The notes beneath the pieces are model-generated. The model was not told the DNA's origin and ran no database searches. It saw only the letters and a program-made list of their open reading frames with translations. Shown in pieces: positions 25,528 through 34,860 of a stretch of DNA of 64,000 nt (positions are counted from its first letter, which is position 1; each line of letters begins with the position of its first letter). The position numbers and the translations under genes are program-made. Source of the stretch: Salinimicrobium terrae DSM 17865 (GTDB taxonomy: Bacteria; Bacteroidota; Bacteroidia; Flavobacteriales; Flavobacteriaceae); contig NZ_AUKI01000003.1 in the NCBI RefSeq assembly GCF_000424665.1, positions 28,191 through 92,190 of the forward strand, written 5' to 3'.

Positions 25528-27072
25528 TTAATTCGTTAATTCAACCAGTACCGGAGATACCTGCTTAAGCTTATATCCTGAATTTCCGGCAAGTTGTGCT
25601 TCCACATCAAAGATCTGGATAGTTTCTCCTCTTCCGGCTCTTCTAAGAGCTCCTATAGCACTCTGGTCCAGTTTCTGTCCTCTTACCTGAATGGTAGGCT
25701 GACCCGGTACACGGAATTTAAATCCGGTCACTCTCAGATCAACATCAAACTCGAAGTCGGGAAGACTTGCCCCAATAGTTGAAATTTCAAGATTTTGGCG
25801 TTGCATTCTCACGGTACCGTCCTCTCCTCTTACGGTTCCAACCGGTCTGGGAATATCCCGTACTCTAAAAGTTTTACTATCACTGACATTTTCTCCTCCG
25901 GGTAATTCGCCACTAACATTTATCGTCACCTCACGCGCCTGAAGCGTAGTAACATCCATTATATAATTACCGGCACCCCCTGCAGCTCTAAGTCCAGGAG
26001 CATTAGCGGAAACATTTCCTACACCCGGAATTGAAATCGTCATAGGATTTGCAACTCCACGATAAACCACGTTCATTTTATCAGCAGAAATTACTGCAGA
26101 ATTAGGTTTTGGAATAACGGCATAAGAACTGCTTACTGGTATTCTTACAATAGAATCGCCTTCCTGGAATTGAAGTTCACCGGTAATTTGCTGCTCTCCC
26201 ACGTTACCCGCAGGGAAGTTTAGTGCTACCTGACCGGCCTGAGTTGATTCAACTTCATTTCCATTGATGATCACATTCTCAAAACGCAAGGATGGATCGA
26301 CCCTTCCTAAAACAACTTTTCCTGTAAATTCCTCACCGCTAAAAAAGGCAGTTTTATCGGGAATCACAATAGCTTCATAGTTCGTCAAAGACACATCACT
26401 TATAAGTTGACCTGAGAGCATTGAAGAAAGCGCATCATTTTCTGCAGATTTTGCATCTCCCTGCATTTGAGTTAACTTAGTAATTGAAGCAATTAAAGGA
26501 AATCCTTCAAAGTTATAGGAAAGCCAGGGGCGTTCTACTCCTTCCCCATCTACAACGGGTTCTGTACTAAATTCTCTCCTAACTTCGGCTGCAATATCGG
26601 GATATTCTTCACCTATTACATTTACAACTCCTTCTCTATACTGCTCGATTTGAGCGAGAAATTCTTTTCCGGCTTCACTTGGTTCTCCACTTGAAAAAAG
26701 ATACTCATCCAACTCTGCGGATTTATCCATTGTTTCATAATCCTGTAGCTCATCGGCCTCTTTCTCCTCAAGAGCTTTCGCTTTGAGACTTTCTATATAG
26801 GCAGTAAAATCTGTAGTAAGAGCATGTAATCGTTCTGCTTTTTCTTCTAGGGGAGCATATTTTGCCGGTTGTTCTTCCGCTTTTGTTGCCAATCCTGCCA
26901 AAGCAGCAATATTTCTTTCGGTAACAGAAGCGTTTGATTCGGCAAGGCTCTCATTAATATTTCCAAAAGCCGTAAGTACTTCTTTGGACATATTAAGAGC
27001 CATCATTGCGATGAAAACCAGGTACATTAGGTTAATCATCTTCTGTCTTGGTGATTGTTTTCCAGACGCCAT
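25528..27072 (-). CDS. gldM: Type IX secretion motor protein GldM
   Basis: A 514-residue protein starting MASGKQSPRQKMINLMYLVFIAMMALNMSKEVL, an N-terminal transmembrane helix (about 12-30) followed by a long periplasmic part of helical and Ig-like domains. In the family the helix, paired with those of GldL, forms the proton-driven motor that powers T9SS and gliding. Glu and Lys at the helix end (SKEVL) are consistent with a charged motor interface. It lies 48 bases downstream of gldL. Confidence 0.94.
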   Translation of the reverse strand: MASGKQSPRQKMINLMYLVFIAMMALNMSKEVLTAFGNINESLAESNASVTERNIAALAGLATKAEEQPAKYAPLEEKAERLHALTTDFTAYIESLKAKALEEKEADELQDYETMDKSAELDEYLFSSGEPSEAGKEFLAQIEQYREGVVNVIGEEYPDIAAEVRREFSTEPVVDGEGVERPWLSYNFEGFPLIASITKLTQMQGDAKSAENDALSSMLSGQLISDVSLTNYEAIVIPDKTAFFSGEEFTGKVVLGRVDPSLRFENVIINGNEVESTQAGQVALNFPAGNVGEQQITGELQFQEGDSIVRIPVSSSYAVIPKPNSAVISADKMNVVYRGVANPMTISIPGVGNVSANAPGLRAAGGAGNYIMDVTTLQAREVTINVSGELPGGENVSDSKTFRVRDIPRPVGTVRGEDGTVRMQRQNLEISTIGASLPDFEFDVDLRVTGFKFRVPGQPTIQVRGQKLDQSAIGALRRAGRGETIQIFDVEAQLAGNSGYKLKQVSPVLVELTN

Positions 27073-27120
27073 TCTATCTTTAGTTTTTTCTTTTAATTAT
27101 AATTATGCTGTAAAGCTATG

Positions 27121-27765
27121 TTAAGCTTTTACATGCATAGCAGAAAGCATTCCTCCATACACATTGTTCAGAGAAGAGAGATTGGAGGCTAAAGATTCCA
27201 TTTGTTCATTCAATCTGTTCGCATTTTCGGCTACTGCTTCATTTACTTCTGCTTGACGGCCGGCAGATTCAACCTGAACTTTATATATACTGTTCAAAGA
27301 TTCCAATTGATTTGCTGCAAGACTCATCTCTTCGCTGTATTTCTTTTGAGAAGCCATAGCATCTACAGTGGGAGTAATGTTTTTTGCGGCACCTTCAAAA
27401 TTTCGGATACTGTCTCCAAGGCTGCTCATGAGGTTTGCATCAATTTTAGCCTCACGAAGAATTTCGTCAAGTTTTTTGGAAAGCATTCCCTCCGTTTCCT
27501 GCTCACTAATCAAATTTTGATTATTTCTTGCTGCTGGAGTGCCTCCGGCCAGCTCAGGGTAAACTAAGGACCAGTCAACGTCATCATCAACAGGTTCAAA
27601 TGCAGAAGCAGCAAATACAAGTGCTTCCACAATAAGACCTATGATAAGCATTTCGTTACCAAAAGGCCAGTGCATAATTTTAAAAAGTGCTCCAAGAATA
27701 ACCACGGACGCACCTAAACCATACACCATGTTCATTAACTTTTTACTTGACTTTGATTGTGCCAT
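27121..27765 (-). CDS. gldL: Type IX secretion motor protein GldL
   Basis: A 214-residue protein with two transmembrane helices (about 12-30 and 38-56) and a cytoplasmic coiled-coil tail. The second helix contains the glutamate used in proton coupling in this family (LIVEALVFAASAFEP). It forms a ring around the GldM helices in the inner membrane. It lies between gldK and gldM as usual. Confidence 0.94.
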   Translation of the reverse strand: MAQSKSSKKLMNMVYGLGASVVILGALFKIMHWPFGNEMLIIGLIVEALVFAASAFEPVDDDVDWSLVYPELAGGTPAARNNQNLISEQETEGMLSKKLDEILREAKIDANLMSSLGDSIRNFEGAAKNITPTVDAMASQKKYSEEMSLAANQLESLNSIYKVQVESAGRQAEVNEAVAENANRLNEQMESLASNLSSLNNVYGGMLSAMHVKA

Positions 27766-27820
27766 AATAATTAAAAATTTAGTTCTTTTAAATAGGTTGT
27801 TGTATGTAAATAGGGATTGT

Positions 27821-29176
27821 TTATCTTGTTTGGTTGAGGGTAAGATCTGTACCTAAATAGTCCTGTACGGTCCTGAAGCCAATATAACTGCGTGCAGAAT
27901 CTGCGTATTCATAATCCCGGGAACTTACCTGCAGGAAATATGCCACATCTTTCCATGAACCTCCACGAACTACTTTTCTCATATTCTCTTCATCATTTAC
28001 AGAAGGGTTCATAGATGAAAAATATTCATAGGACGCAGGATCATAGGAAGAAAAAACCCATTCCCCAACGTTACCGGCCATATTGTAAAGGCCATAATCA
28101 TTAGGTTCATAAGATTTTGCTTCTACTGTATATAGTGCTTGATCGGCTGCATAATCACCACGAAGCGGTTTAAAGTTAGCCATGAAACAACCGCGATCAT
28201 TCTTGGTATAAGGCCCTCCCCATGGATAAGTAGCAGACTCGAGACCTCCACGAGCCGCATATTCCCATTCAGCCTCGGTAGGCAGGCGGTAGGAATTCAC
28301 ATTATGTCTGCCTCTTTCTTTACGGTAAGCATTGTGGTAAAGTGTACGCCACTGGGCAAAGGCGCGAGCCTGCTTCCAGGAAACACCCACCACAGGATAA
28401 TCTCCATATGCATCATGCCAGAAGTAGTCATTATGCATAGGTTCATTATAGGAATAATTAAAATCTTTGATCCAGACAGTGGTATCCGGGTAAATTCTTA
28501 TTTCTTCAGTTTCAATAAAATCGGCACGTCGTCCCGGTTCAGCTCTTGCTGCCTCGCTCACGTCCATCCAGGTATAACGAAATTTAAGATGATTAACATC
28601 AAAAGAGCGTTGCCCATTGTATGCTTCTTCAATAGGAATATACAGGGTATCCATTACCTCTGCATAATACTCGTCCGGGTAATCCCGGGTATCCCATATA
28701 ATGTCCACATCTTTGTTAATTTTTCTGCCTTCATAACCTCCCATACTGTAATAATTGTCATACATATACTTTTCATAAGGAGTCATATCGGCTTCCTCAG
28801 TATCGGCAAAGGCAAATTCCCCAATACCACCTGTTCCTGGAGTTTCACCGATTTCTTCGGCAAAGATGGCAAGTTTCATCCTGGTTACCGAGTCTTTCAC
28901 CCAGTTCACAAATTGACGATACTCAGCATTAGTAATTTCGGTTTCGTCCATATAAAAGGAACGTACAGTAACTGTCTTGGGCGGTGCATTTTTTAAACCG
29001 GCAATATCATCATCACTTTTACCCATAATGAATGCCCCTCCGGGAATTAATGTCATCCCCAAAGGCTTTTCGGGATGCCATTGTTTTCCCTGCGCACCTA
29101 CTAATTGCCCCTGATCACCGCGGCCACACGAGGCCAAAACAGAAATTACAGCAATAAGCAAAAAAAGTTTCCTCAT
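27821..29176 (-). CDS. gldK: Type IX secretion lipoprotein GldK
   Basis: A 451-residue lipoprotein (MRKLFLLIAVISVLASC, lipobox LASC) with a formylglycine-generating-enzyme/sulfatase-modifying-factor fold: IPGGAFIMGKSDDD, DETEITNAEYRQFV, the central WMDVSEAARAE insert and the C-terminal YRLPTEAEWEYAARGG, NVGEWV and VRGGSWKD blocks. In GldK the fold is structural, not catalytic. The ATG at 29176 is preferred over the in-frame TTG four codons earlier. It starts the gldKLMN unit. Confidence 0.93.
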   Translation of the reverse strand: MRKLFLLIAVISVLASCGRGDQGQLVGAQGKQWHPEKPLGMTLIPGGAFIMGKSDDDIAGLKNAPPKTVTVRSFYMDETEITNAEYRQFVNWVKDSVTRMKLAIFAEEIGETPGTGGIGEFAFADTEEADMTPYEKYMYDNYYSMGGYEGRKINKDVDIIWDTRDYPDEYYAEVMDTLYIPIEEAYNGQRSFDVNHLKFRYTWMDVSEAARAEPGRRADFIETEEIRIYPDTTVWIKDFNYSYNEPMHNDYFWHDAYGDYPVVGVSWKQARAFAQWRTLYHNAYRKERGRHNVNSYRLPTEAEWEYAARGGLESATYPWGGPYTKNDRGCFMANFKPLRGDYAADQALYTVEAKSYEPNDYGLYNMAGNVGEWVFSSYDPASYEYFSSMNPSVNDEENMRKVVRGGSWKDVAYFLQVSSRDYEYADSARSYIGFRTVQDYLGTDLTLNQTR

Positions 29177-29215
29177 AATATCTCTCAAAGTTAGGACATA
29201 ATAGCTCCAAGGCCG

Positions 29216-29246
29216 TAAACCTATTTATTTATTTTCTAATAAACAA
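29216..29246 (-). promoter_or_regulatory. Candidate promoter of gldKLMN
   Basis: Minus-strand TTG (29244-29246), 20 bases, then TAGGTTTA (29216-29223), one mismatch from TAnnTTTG, ending 40 bases upstream of the gldK ATG. Confidence 0.45.
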
Positions 29247-29287
29247 TTTATTTAGGCAAAATGCAGAAGCTACCAATGTTTATATCA

Positions 29288-30442
29288 TTAAATTTCGTTT
29301 TTCCTTTTGGTTTTATACCACCTTTCGGGAATAATTTGATTACAGGCATCCAGATAATCTCCTTGGGTGCAAGGTAATAACGTATGTCTTTTAAGTTTAT
29401 TATTGGCTGGTGAAATAAAAGGAATTTCTATCCACCAGCGACCGCTTAGCGGACTCTTATAAAAAACTAAAATTTCATCATCAATTGGTACCTGATATCT
29501 TATAAACTCTTTTTTTGAAGAAATAGTATTTTCATTTTTCCGATAATTCACTCCCTCTGCAAAATACCAGAGAACCTGTGCGATTAACATATTTGCAGCA
29601 GGAAAATTCAAACGGGATGTATACTCAAAAACTCCAAAAGAAGTCACTTTATCACTAATACCGGCATATCTAGCTAAGGAGCAAATTTCTTTTCCGTCAA
29701 AACCATTTGGGGATTTAAGCCGGTAGTTACCAAGAGCTCCTCCACTAATCGCGCCAAGATCCATACCTACCAGGTTTGCATCCCGCATAACCGGCTCAAT
29801 TGAAGTAATATCTCCTGTAACTTCACCAAGTCGATACGCATCAAAGAACAACCGGTCCATTAACTCTATTTCATCCTGAGAATTAAAATAAGTTTGATAT
29901 CCCAGGTTAGAATAATTAAAAAGATTATAAGGTTTGGTCACTACTATTCTACCAACATAGGAACGATTACTAATAGGCTTATCGGCATCTCCCAGGTCGA
30001 ATCTCGAATCGATATTCACCAGATTTACCATTTGCTCAACTCCATCATACGCCCTGTATTGGGCATAAACAAGATCCTGGCTCCCACCTATTATCACCGG
30101 GATTATTCCTTTTTTAAGACACATGTTTACCACAGACTGTACAGCAAAAAAAGTATCTTCAACAGTTTCTCCTTTTTGGATATCACCCAGATCGGCCATT
30201 GGTAAATGCCAGTTGCCGGGATATAAATTATAAAATTCCCAGCGAATGCCATCCAAATTGAATGGTTCCCCTGAAGGTTCTTCATCAAGACGATCTTCCA
30301 GCACTCCAAAAATGACAATTTTCACCCCTTCCAGGTCCGGAAAGGCTTTATCTGCAAGATGCAGGCGCAAAGATGATCCGAGCTTATTTCCTGCACCGCC
30401 AACTAATTCCTCGTTAACAGGGCTAAAAAAATCCAGTTCCAT
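29288..30442 (-). CDS. Arginase/formimidoylglutamase-fold protein with degenerate metal site
   Basis: A 384-residue protein of the arginase/agmatinase/HutG fold. The three metal-binding blocks can be located but are altered: GGSQD (119-123) where active enzymes have G-G-D/N-H-S; DSRFD (145-149) in place of D-A-H-x-D; and GMDLGAI (226-232) where S-x-D-x-D is expected. Both metal-binding histidines are thus replaced (Q122, R147). It is likely a non-catalytic relative. It starts three bases after the end of the topA tail frame and lies upstream of gldK, a linkage I recall in Flavobacteria. A role in secretion or gliding is only an inference from position. Confidence 0.8.
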   Translation of the reverse strand: MELDFFSPVNEELVGGAGNKLGSSLRLHLADKAFPDLEGVKIVIFGVLEDRLDEEPSGEPFNLDGIRWEFYNLYPGNWHLPMADLGDIQKGETVEDTFFAVQSVVNMCLKKGIIPVIIGGSQDLVYAQYRAYDGVEQMVNLVNIDSRFDLGDADKPISNRSYVGRIVVTKPYNLFNYSNLGYQTYFNSQDEIELMDRLFFDAYRLGEVTGDITSIEPVMRDANLVGMDLGAISGGALGNYRLKSPNGFDGKEICSLARYAGISDKVTSFGVFEYTSRLNFPAANMLIAQVLWYFAEGVNYRKNENTISSKKEFIRYQVPIDDEILVFYKSPLSGRWWIEIPFISPANNKLKRHTLLPCTQGDYLDACNQIIPERWYKTKRKNEI

Positions 30443-30445
30443 AGA

Positions 30446-30652
30446 CTATTTCTTTTTCACTGCTGTTTTCTTCCGGGTGGTCTTCTTTGCGGAAGTTTTC
30501 TTGGTGCCTGTTGCTTTCTTTGCAGTTTTCTTTTTTGGTGCCTTTCTCTCAAGGATCTCCTTCACCTCCTCTAAACTAAGCTCGGCAGCATCAACAGTTT
30601 TGGGTAACTCTATTTTAGTCTTTCCTTTTATAATATTGGAACACGTCCCCAT
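30446..30652 (-). CDS. Out-of-frame Lys-rich C-terminal tail of TopA
   Basis: A 68-codon frame overlapping the 3' end of topA by 25 bases. From residue 7 on (IIKGKTKIELPKTVDAAE) it reads as the expected continuation of flavobacterial TopA, followed by a Lys/Ala/Thr tail (KAPKKKTAKKATGTKKTSAKK, in two parts) like those that bind DNA non-specifically. The main frame stops 11 residues after EKARW because of a local frame change near 30640-30645, where the minus strand reads CGTGTTCC. An ATG at 30652 could allow separate translation. It ends three bases before the next gene. Confidence 0.6.
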   Translation of the reverse strand: MGTCSNIIKGKTKIELPKTVDAAELSLEEVKEILERKAPKKKTAKKATGTKKTSAKKTTRKKTAVKKK

Positions 30653-32991
30653 CTGGCTTTTTCAACCTTAATACCTTCTTCTTCCCAGTTGTGAATAACT
30701 TTTTCCCGCTCCTTTCTTAGCTTATCTTCAATTAATTCCTCTATATCTTCTGCGGAAAGATTATCAAAATCATATTTTTTATTGACATTGATAAACATAT
30801 CATTCCACTTCAAAAAAGGACCAAAACGCCCTACTCCTTTTTGTACAGGAAGTTCTTTGTACTCATATATAGGGGCATCGGCTTTTTCCTTCTCTTTGAT
30901 CAATTCCATGGCCCGTTCCATGGTCACTTCAATTGGATCTTCACCTTTTTCAAGGGAGACAAATTTCTTTCCGTAGCGCACGTATGGGCCAAAACGACCA
31001 TTGTTCACCTCCACCTTTTCTCCTTTATATTCCCCCAGCTCTTTCGGAAGTTTGAATAATTCCATTGCCTCTTCAAAAGTAACCGAATCCAAAGTTTGAT
31101 CTGGTGAAAGACTGGCAAATTTCGGCTTCTCCTCATCCTCCACAGAACCCATTTGCACCATGGGACCAAATTTTCCAAGACGTACACTCACTGGTTTCCC
31201 CGTGGCGGGGTCTTTCCCTAGTATCCTCTCCCCTACTTCTCTGTCTGCATTTTCGGCAACATCTTTAACATGAGGATGGAAATCACTGTAGAAATCCCTC
31301 ATCATTTTTGTCCACTCCTCATTTCCTTCGGCTATTTCATCAAAATCCTGCTCCACCTTAGCGGTAAAATTATAGTCCAGAATACCTGCAAAATGGTTTA
31401 CAAGAAAATCGTTAACCACCATTCCAACATCGGTAGGTACTAATTTTCCTTTATCGCTGCCTACCGTTTCAGTATGCTTCTTTTCATTTATTTTCTCATC
31501 TGCCAGGGTCATCTGAACATATTCCCTTTCGGCACCATCCACAGATCCTTTCTCGATGTAATTTCTGTTTTGAATTGTAGAAATAGTTGGCGCGTAAGTA
31601 GAAGGACGGCCAATTCCCAGCTCTTCAAGTTTTTTAACTAAAGAAGCTTCTGTATACCGGTAAGGGGGACGCGTGAATCTTTCGGTTGCGGTTATGTAGT
31701 TGTTTTCAAGCTTTTCTTTTACCCTAAGCGCCGGCAACATTCCCTCCTGTTCCTGTACCTCTTCATCTTCCTCATCCCTACCTTCCAGATAAACTTTCAA
31801 AAATCCGTCGAATTTAAGTACCTCCCCATTCGCGGTGAACTGCTTGTCGTGCTTATCAGCTTCAATCTTCACGTTGGTCCGCTCCAGCTGTGCTTCACTC
31901 ATCTGGGAAGCAATAGCTCTCTTCCAGATCAATTCATACAGCCGTTGTTCATTACGGTCTGCTCTAACACTATGTGCTGCAAAATTTGTGGGTCTTATTG
32001 CTTCGTGGGCTTCCTGGGCTCCTTTTGTCTTTCCTTTAAACTGGCGGGTTTTGCTATACTTTTCTCCATAGGCCTCAAGGATCTCCTTTTTAGCACCTTT
32101 GCGTGCATCTTCAGAAAGATTAACGCTATCGGTTCTCATATAAGTGATATGCCCCGCCTCATAAAGACGCTGCGCCATAGTCATGGTCTTACTAACCGAA
32201 AAATATAATTTTCTTGCTGCTTCCTGCTGAAGAGTTGAAGTCGTAAAGGGTGGTGCCGGAGATTTCTTTGCGGGTTTGGTAGTTAGATCGGCTACCTTAA
32301 AATTAGCTCCCAGGTTTTCTGAAAGGAATTGCTCCGCTTCAGCTTTTGTGTCAAAGTTCTTCGGAAGCTTTGCTTTAAATGTCTTTCCTTCTTCCGTAGT
32401 AAACTCAGCATCAATTCTAAACGAAGCTTCAGCCTGAAAATTCTGAATTTCCCGCTCTCTTTCAACAATTAACCTAACAGAAACAGACTGCACCCTTCCG
32501 GCTGAAAGTCCACCTTTTACCTTTCTCCAAAGCACCGGAGAAAGTTCATAACCTACCAAACGATCCAGTACCCTACGGGCCTGTTGAGCATTTACCAGGT
32601 TGTAATTAATTCCCCGGGGATTTTCAATAGCCTTTAAAATAGCAGACTTCGTGATCTCGTGAAAAACTATCCTCTTTGTTTTATCCTTATCCAGGTCCAA
32701 CTCTTCGGCCAAATGCCAGGCAATGGCTTCTCCTTCCCGGTCCTCATCACTTGCCAGCCAAACCATATCGGCACTCTTTGCTAAAGCTTTTAATTTTTTA
32801 ACAACGTCCTTCTTGTCTTTTGATACTATATATTTAGGAGTAAAATCACCTTCTGTATCCACCCCCAGCTCTTTTGTGGGCAAATCGGCAATATGACCGA
32901 AACTCGAGGCAACGGTGTAATCTTTGCCAAGGAATTTCTCGATGGTTTTAGCCTTTGCGGGGGATTCTACAATCACTAAATTCTTTGCCAT
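30628..32991 (-). CDS. topA: DNA topoisomerase I, apparently frameshifted near the 3' end
   Basis: 787 residues. The TOPRIM domain begins VIVESPAKAKTIEKFLG (5-21), with the acidic DEDREGEAIAWH motif about 80-91. The catalytic tyrosine is in YMRTDSVNLS (about 284-293), and the ARRVLDRLVGYELSP block is intact. Repeated C-terminal topo-zinc-ribbon-like segments follow (LGKFGPMVQ, NGRFGPYVRYG, VGRFGPFLKW), without zinc cysteines as is usual here. It relaxes negative supercoils. The frame ends EKARWGRVPIL, but the family's tail continues in another frame down to 30446, so about 60 residues are missing unless a frameshift occurs. Confidence 0.9.
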   Translation of the reverse strand: MAKNLVIVESPAKAKTIEKFLGKDYTVASSFGHIADLPTKELGVDTEGDFTPKYIVSKDKKDVVKKLKALAKSADMVWLASDEDREGEAIAWHLAEELDLDKDKTKRIVFHEITKSAILKAIENPRGINYNLVNAQQARRVLDRLVGYELSPVLWRKVKGGLSAGRVQSVSVRLIVEREREIQNFQAEASFRIDAEFTTEEGKTFKAKLPKNFDTKAEAEQFLSENLGANFKVADLTTKPAKKSPAPPFTTSTLQQEAARKLYFSVSKTMTMAQRLYEAGHITYMRTDSVNLSEDARKGAKKEILEAYGEKYSKTRQFKGKTKGAQEAHEAIRPTNFAAHSVRADRNEQRLYELIWKRAIASQMSEAQLERTNVKIEADKHDKQFTANGEVLKFDGFLKVYLEGRDEEDEEVQEQEGMLPALRVKEKLENNYITATERFTRPPYRYTEASLVKKLEELGIGRPSTYAPTISTIQNRNYIEKGSVDGAEREYVQMTLADEKINEKKHTETVGSDKGKLVPTDVGMVVNDFLVNHFAGILDYNFTAKVEQDFDEIAEGNEEWTKMMRDFYSDFHPHVKDVAENADREVGERILGKDPATGKPVSVRLGKFGPMVQMGSVEDEEKPKFASLSPDQTLDSVTFEEAMELFKLPKELGEYKGEKVEVNNGRFGPYVRYGKKFVSLEKGEDPIEVTMERAMELIKEKEKADAPIYEYKELPVQKGVGRFGPFLKWNDMFINVNKKYDFDNLSAEDIEELIEDKLRKEREKVIHNWEEEGIKVEKARWGRVPIL

Positions 32992-33102
32992 AGTATCATT
33001 TTTTGTTTTGCAAAAGTATAGGAATTTTTAAATATGGGTTTTATATTTTCAAAAATGCAGTTTCAGGGGCCTCCTAACTCTTTATTATTTCCCCCTGTCA
33101 CT

Positions 33103-33133
33103 TTGTCACATTTCAACTAAAACTGTATCTTTG
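33103..33133 (+). promoter_or_regulatory. Promoter of the miaB gene
   Basis: TTG (33103-33105), 20 bases, TATCTTTG (33126-33133): a full Bacteroidota-type promoter 34 bases upstream of the ATG. Confidence 0.85.
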
Positions 33134-33167
33134 CCCGTTCAATTACCTAAAGGTACTTTTTTGAATT

Positions 33168-34613
33168 ATGGAGAAGATAATAGATGAAAAACAGCAGGGA
33201 AATGCACTGGTGATGGAGCCTAAAACGGGCAATGGGAAAAAGCTGATGATCGAGAGCTATGGTTGCCAGATGAACTTTAGCGACAGTGAGATCGTCGCGT
33301 CCATCCTTGCTAAGGAGGGATTTGATACTACCCAAAATCTGGAAGAAGCAGACCTTGTTCTTATAAATACCTGTTCCATTCGCGATAAAGCTGAACAAAC
33401 AGTAAGAAAAAGACTGGAAAAATACAATGCAGTAAAAAAGATCAATCCGGGAATGAAGGTAGGCGTACTGGGCTGTATGGCCGAGCGTTTAAAAGCCCGG
33501 TTCCTAGAAGAAGAAAAGATTGTGGATCTCGTGGTAGGTCCCGATGCTTATAAAGACCTTCCCAACCTCATTAACGAAGTTGAAGAAGGTCGCAACGCCG
33601 TCAATGTGATCCTTTCGAAAGATGAAACTTATGGAGACATTTCTCCCGTTCGTTTACAGAGCAACGGAGTTTCTGCTTTTGTTTCCATTACCCGTGGCTG
33701 TGACAACATGTGTACTTTTTGTGTGGTTCCCTTTACCCGTGGTCGTGAACGTAGCCGGGATCCCCAGAGCATCATGGAAGAGGTCAATGATCTTGCTCAA
33801 AAAGGCTTTAAAGAAATCACACTTTTGGGCCAAAATGTAGACAGCTATTTATGGTATGGCGGCGGACTCAAAAAGGATATTAAGAATGCCTCGGAAATGG
33901 AGAAAGCCACCGCTACAAATTTCGCAGCCCTTTTGCGAATGGTAGCAGAAGCTCATCCAAAAATGAGAATAAGGTTTTCAACCTCCAATCCGCAGGATAT
34001 GACCCTGGATGTAATAGAGGCTATGGCGAAATATAGAAACATATGTAACTACATTCACCTGCCCGTACAAAGCGGCAGTAACAGGATCCTGAAGGAAATG
34101 AACCGTTTACATACCCGGGAAGAATATTTCACCCTAATTGACAACATTAAAAGATTGATTCCCGATGTTGCCATCTCCCAGGACATGATCACCGGCTTCC
34201 CAACAGAAACCGAAGAAGATCACCAGGACACACTTTCTTTAATGGAGTACGTAAAATACGACTACGGATTTATGTTTGCCTATTCTGAACGGCCCGGAAC
34301 AATGGCTGCCAGAAAACTCGAAGACGATGTGCCCGAAGAAGTTAAGAAAAGAAGACTTACAGAAATTGTCAGTCTTCAGCGGGAGCATAGTTTATACAGG
34401 ACTCAGCAGTTCGTTGGTAAAACTTATGAGGTGCTAATTGAAAAAGAATCTAAAAAGTCTGATGCTCACTGGAGCGGGAGGACCTCACAAAATACAGTAG
34501 CGGTATTTCCAAAGGAGAATTATAAAGTAGGAGATTTCGTAAATGTAAAGATCAATGATTGCACCAGTGCTACCTTAATAGGAGAAGCGGTTGGGTATAG
34601 CGATAACAACTAG
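33168..34613 (+). CDS. miaB: tRNA-2-methylthio-N6-dimethylallyladenosine synthase
   Basis: A 481-residue radical-SAM methylthiotransferase. The N-terminal UPF0004 domain has the three cysteines of the auxiliary cluster (C33, C69, C103). The radical-SAM motif is C178-x3-C182-x2-C185 ([10 protein letters not shown]). A C-terminal TRAM domain spans about 410-475. It adds the methylthio group to i6A37 of tRNAs reading codons that begin with U. The C-terminal GxGY-like end and length fit MiaB better than RimO or MtaB. Confidence 0.95.
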   Translation: MEKIIDEKQQGNALVMEPKTGNGKKLMIESYGCQMNFSDSEIVASILAKEGFDTTQNLEEADLVLINTCSIRDKAEQTVRKRLEKYNAVKKINPGMKVGVLGCMAERLKARFLEEEKIVDLVVGPDAYKDLPNLINEVEEGRNAVNVILSKDETYGDISPVRLQSNGVSAFVSITRGCDNMCTFCVVPFTRGRERSRDPQSIMEEVNDLAQKGFKEITLLGQNVDSYLWYGGGLKKDIKNASEMEKATATNFAALLRMVAEAHPKMRIRFSTSNPQDMTLDVIEAMAKYRNICNYIHLPVQSGSNRILKEMNRLHTREEYFTLIDNIKRLIPDVAISQDMITGFPTETEEDHQDTLSLMEYVKYDYGFMFAYSERPGTMAARKLEDDVPEEVKKRRLTEIVSLQREHSLYRTQQFVGKTYEVLIEKESKKSDAHWSGRTSQNTVAVFPKENYKVGDFVNVKINDCTSATLIGEAVGYSDNN

Positions 34614-34836
34614 TATTCGGTGCTCAGTCCTCAGTAGGCAGTGGATTTAAGGTTTAAAAAATAAGAGGTTTACACTTTAGAAAAATATGAAGAATAAACC
34701 TTATTATTTAAAAAGCACAGCATTTCCAGCACCCCTAATAGAATTTGGTGCTTGATAATTGCTATTTAACGTTATAAAATATAGGTTCTAAGAATGAAGA
34801 ACATAAAAAAATCTCAGTTGGAAATTAAATCAAATT
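34614..34836. other. Intergenic region with degenerate repeats and imperfect hairpins
   Basis: Three CAGT-containing heptamers (TCAGTCC, TCAGTAG, GCAGTGG) run at 34624-34644. An imperfect inverted repeat has arms 34653-34672 and 34695-34712 (GGTTTA against TAAACC at the core), and a 6-bp stem AGCACC/GGTGCT is at 34728-34752. One of these may terminate miaB, but none has a T-run. Confidence 0.45.
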
Positions 34837-34857
34837 CCCCCATTGGGGGCTAGGGGG
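34837..34857 (+). repeat. Palindromic C5/G5/G5 element at the regulator start
   Basis: CCCCC (34837-34841), three bases, GGGGG (34845-34849), then CTA and a second GGGGG (34853-34857), ending three bases before the ATG of the sigma-54 activator. It looks like a dispersed palindromic element and would pair near the ribosome-binding region. Confidence 0.5.
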
Positions 34858-34860
34858 CTT

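Noticed and set aside
28139..28996. 285-codon plus-strand ORF opposite gldK
   Set aside because: It is the antisense of a well-recognised gene and has no domain.
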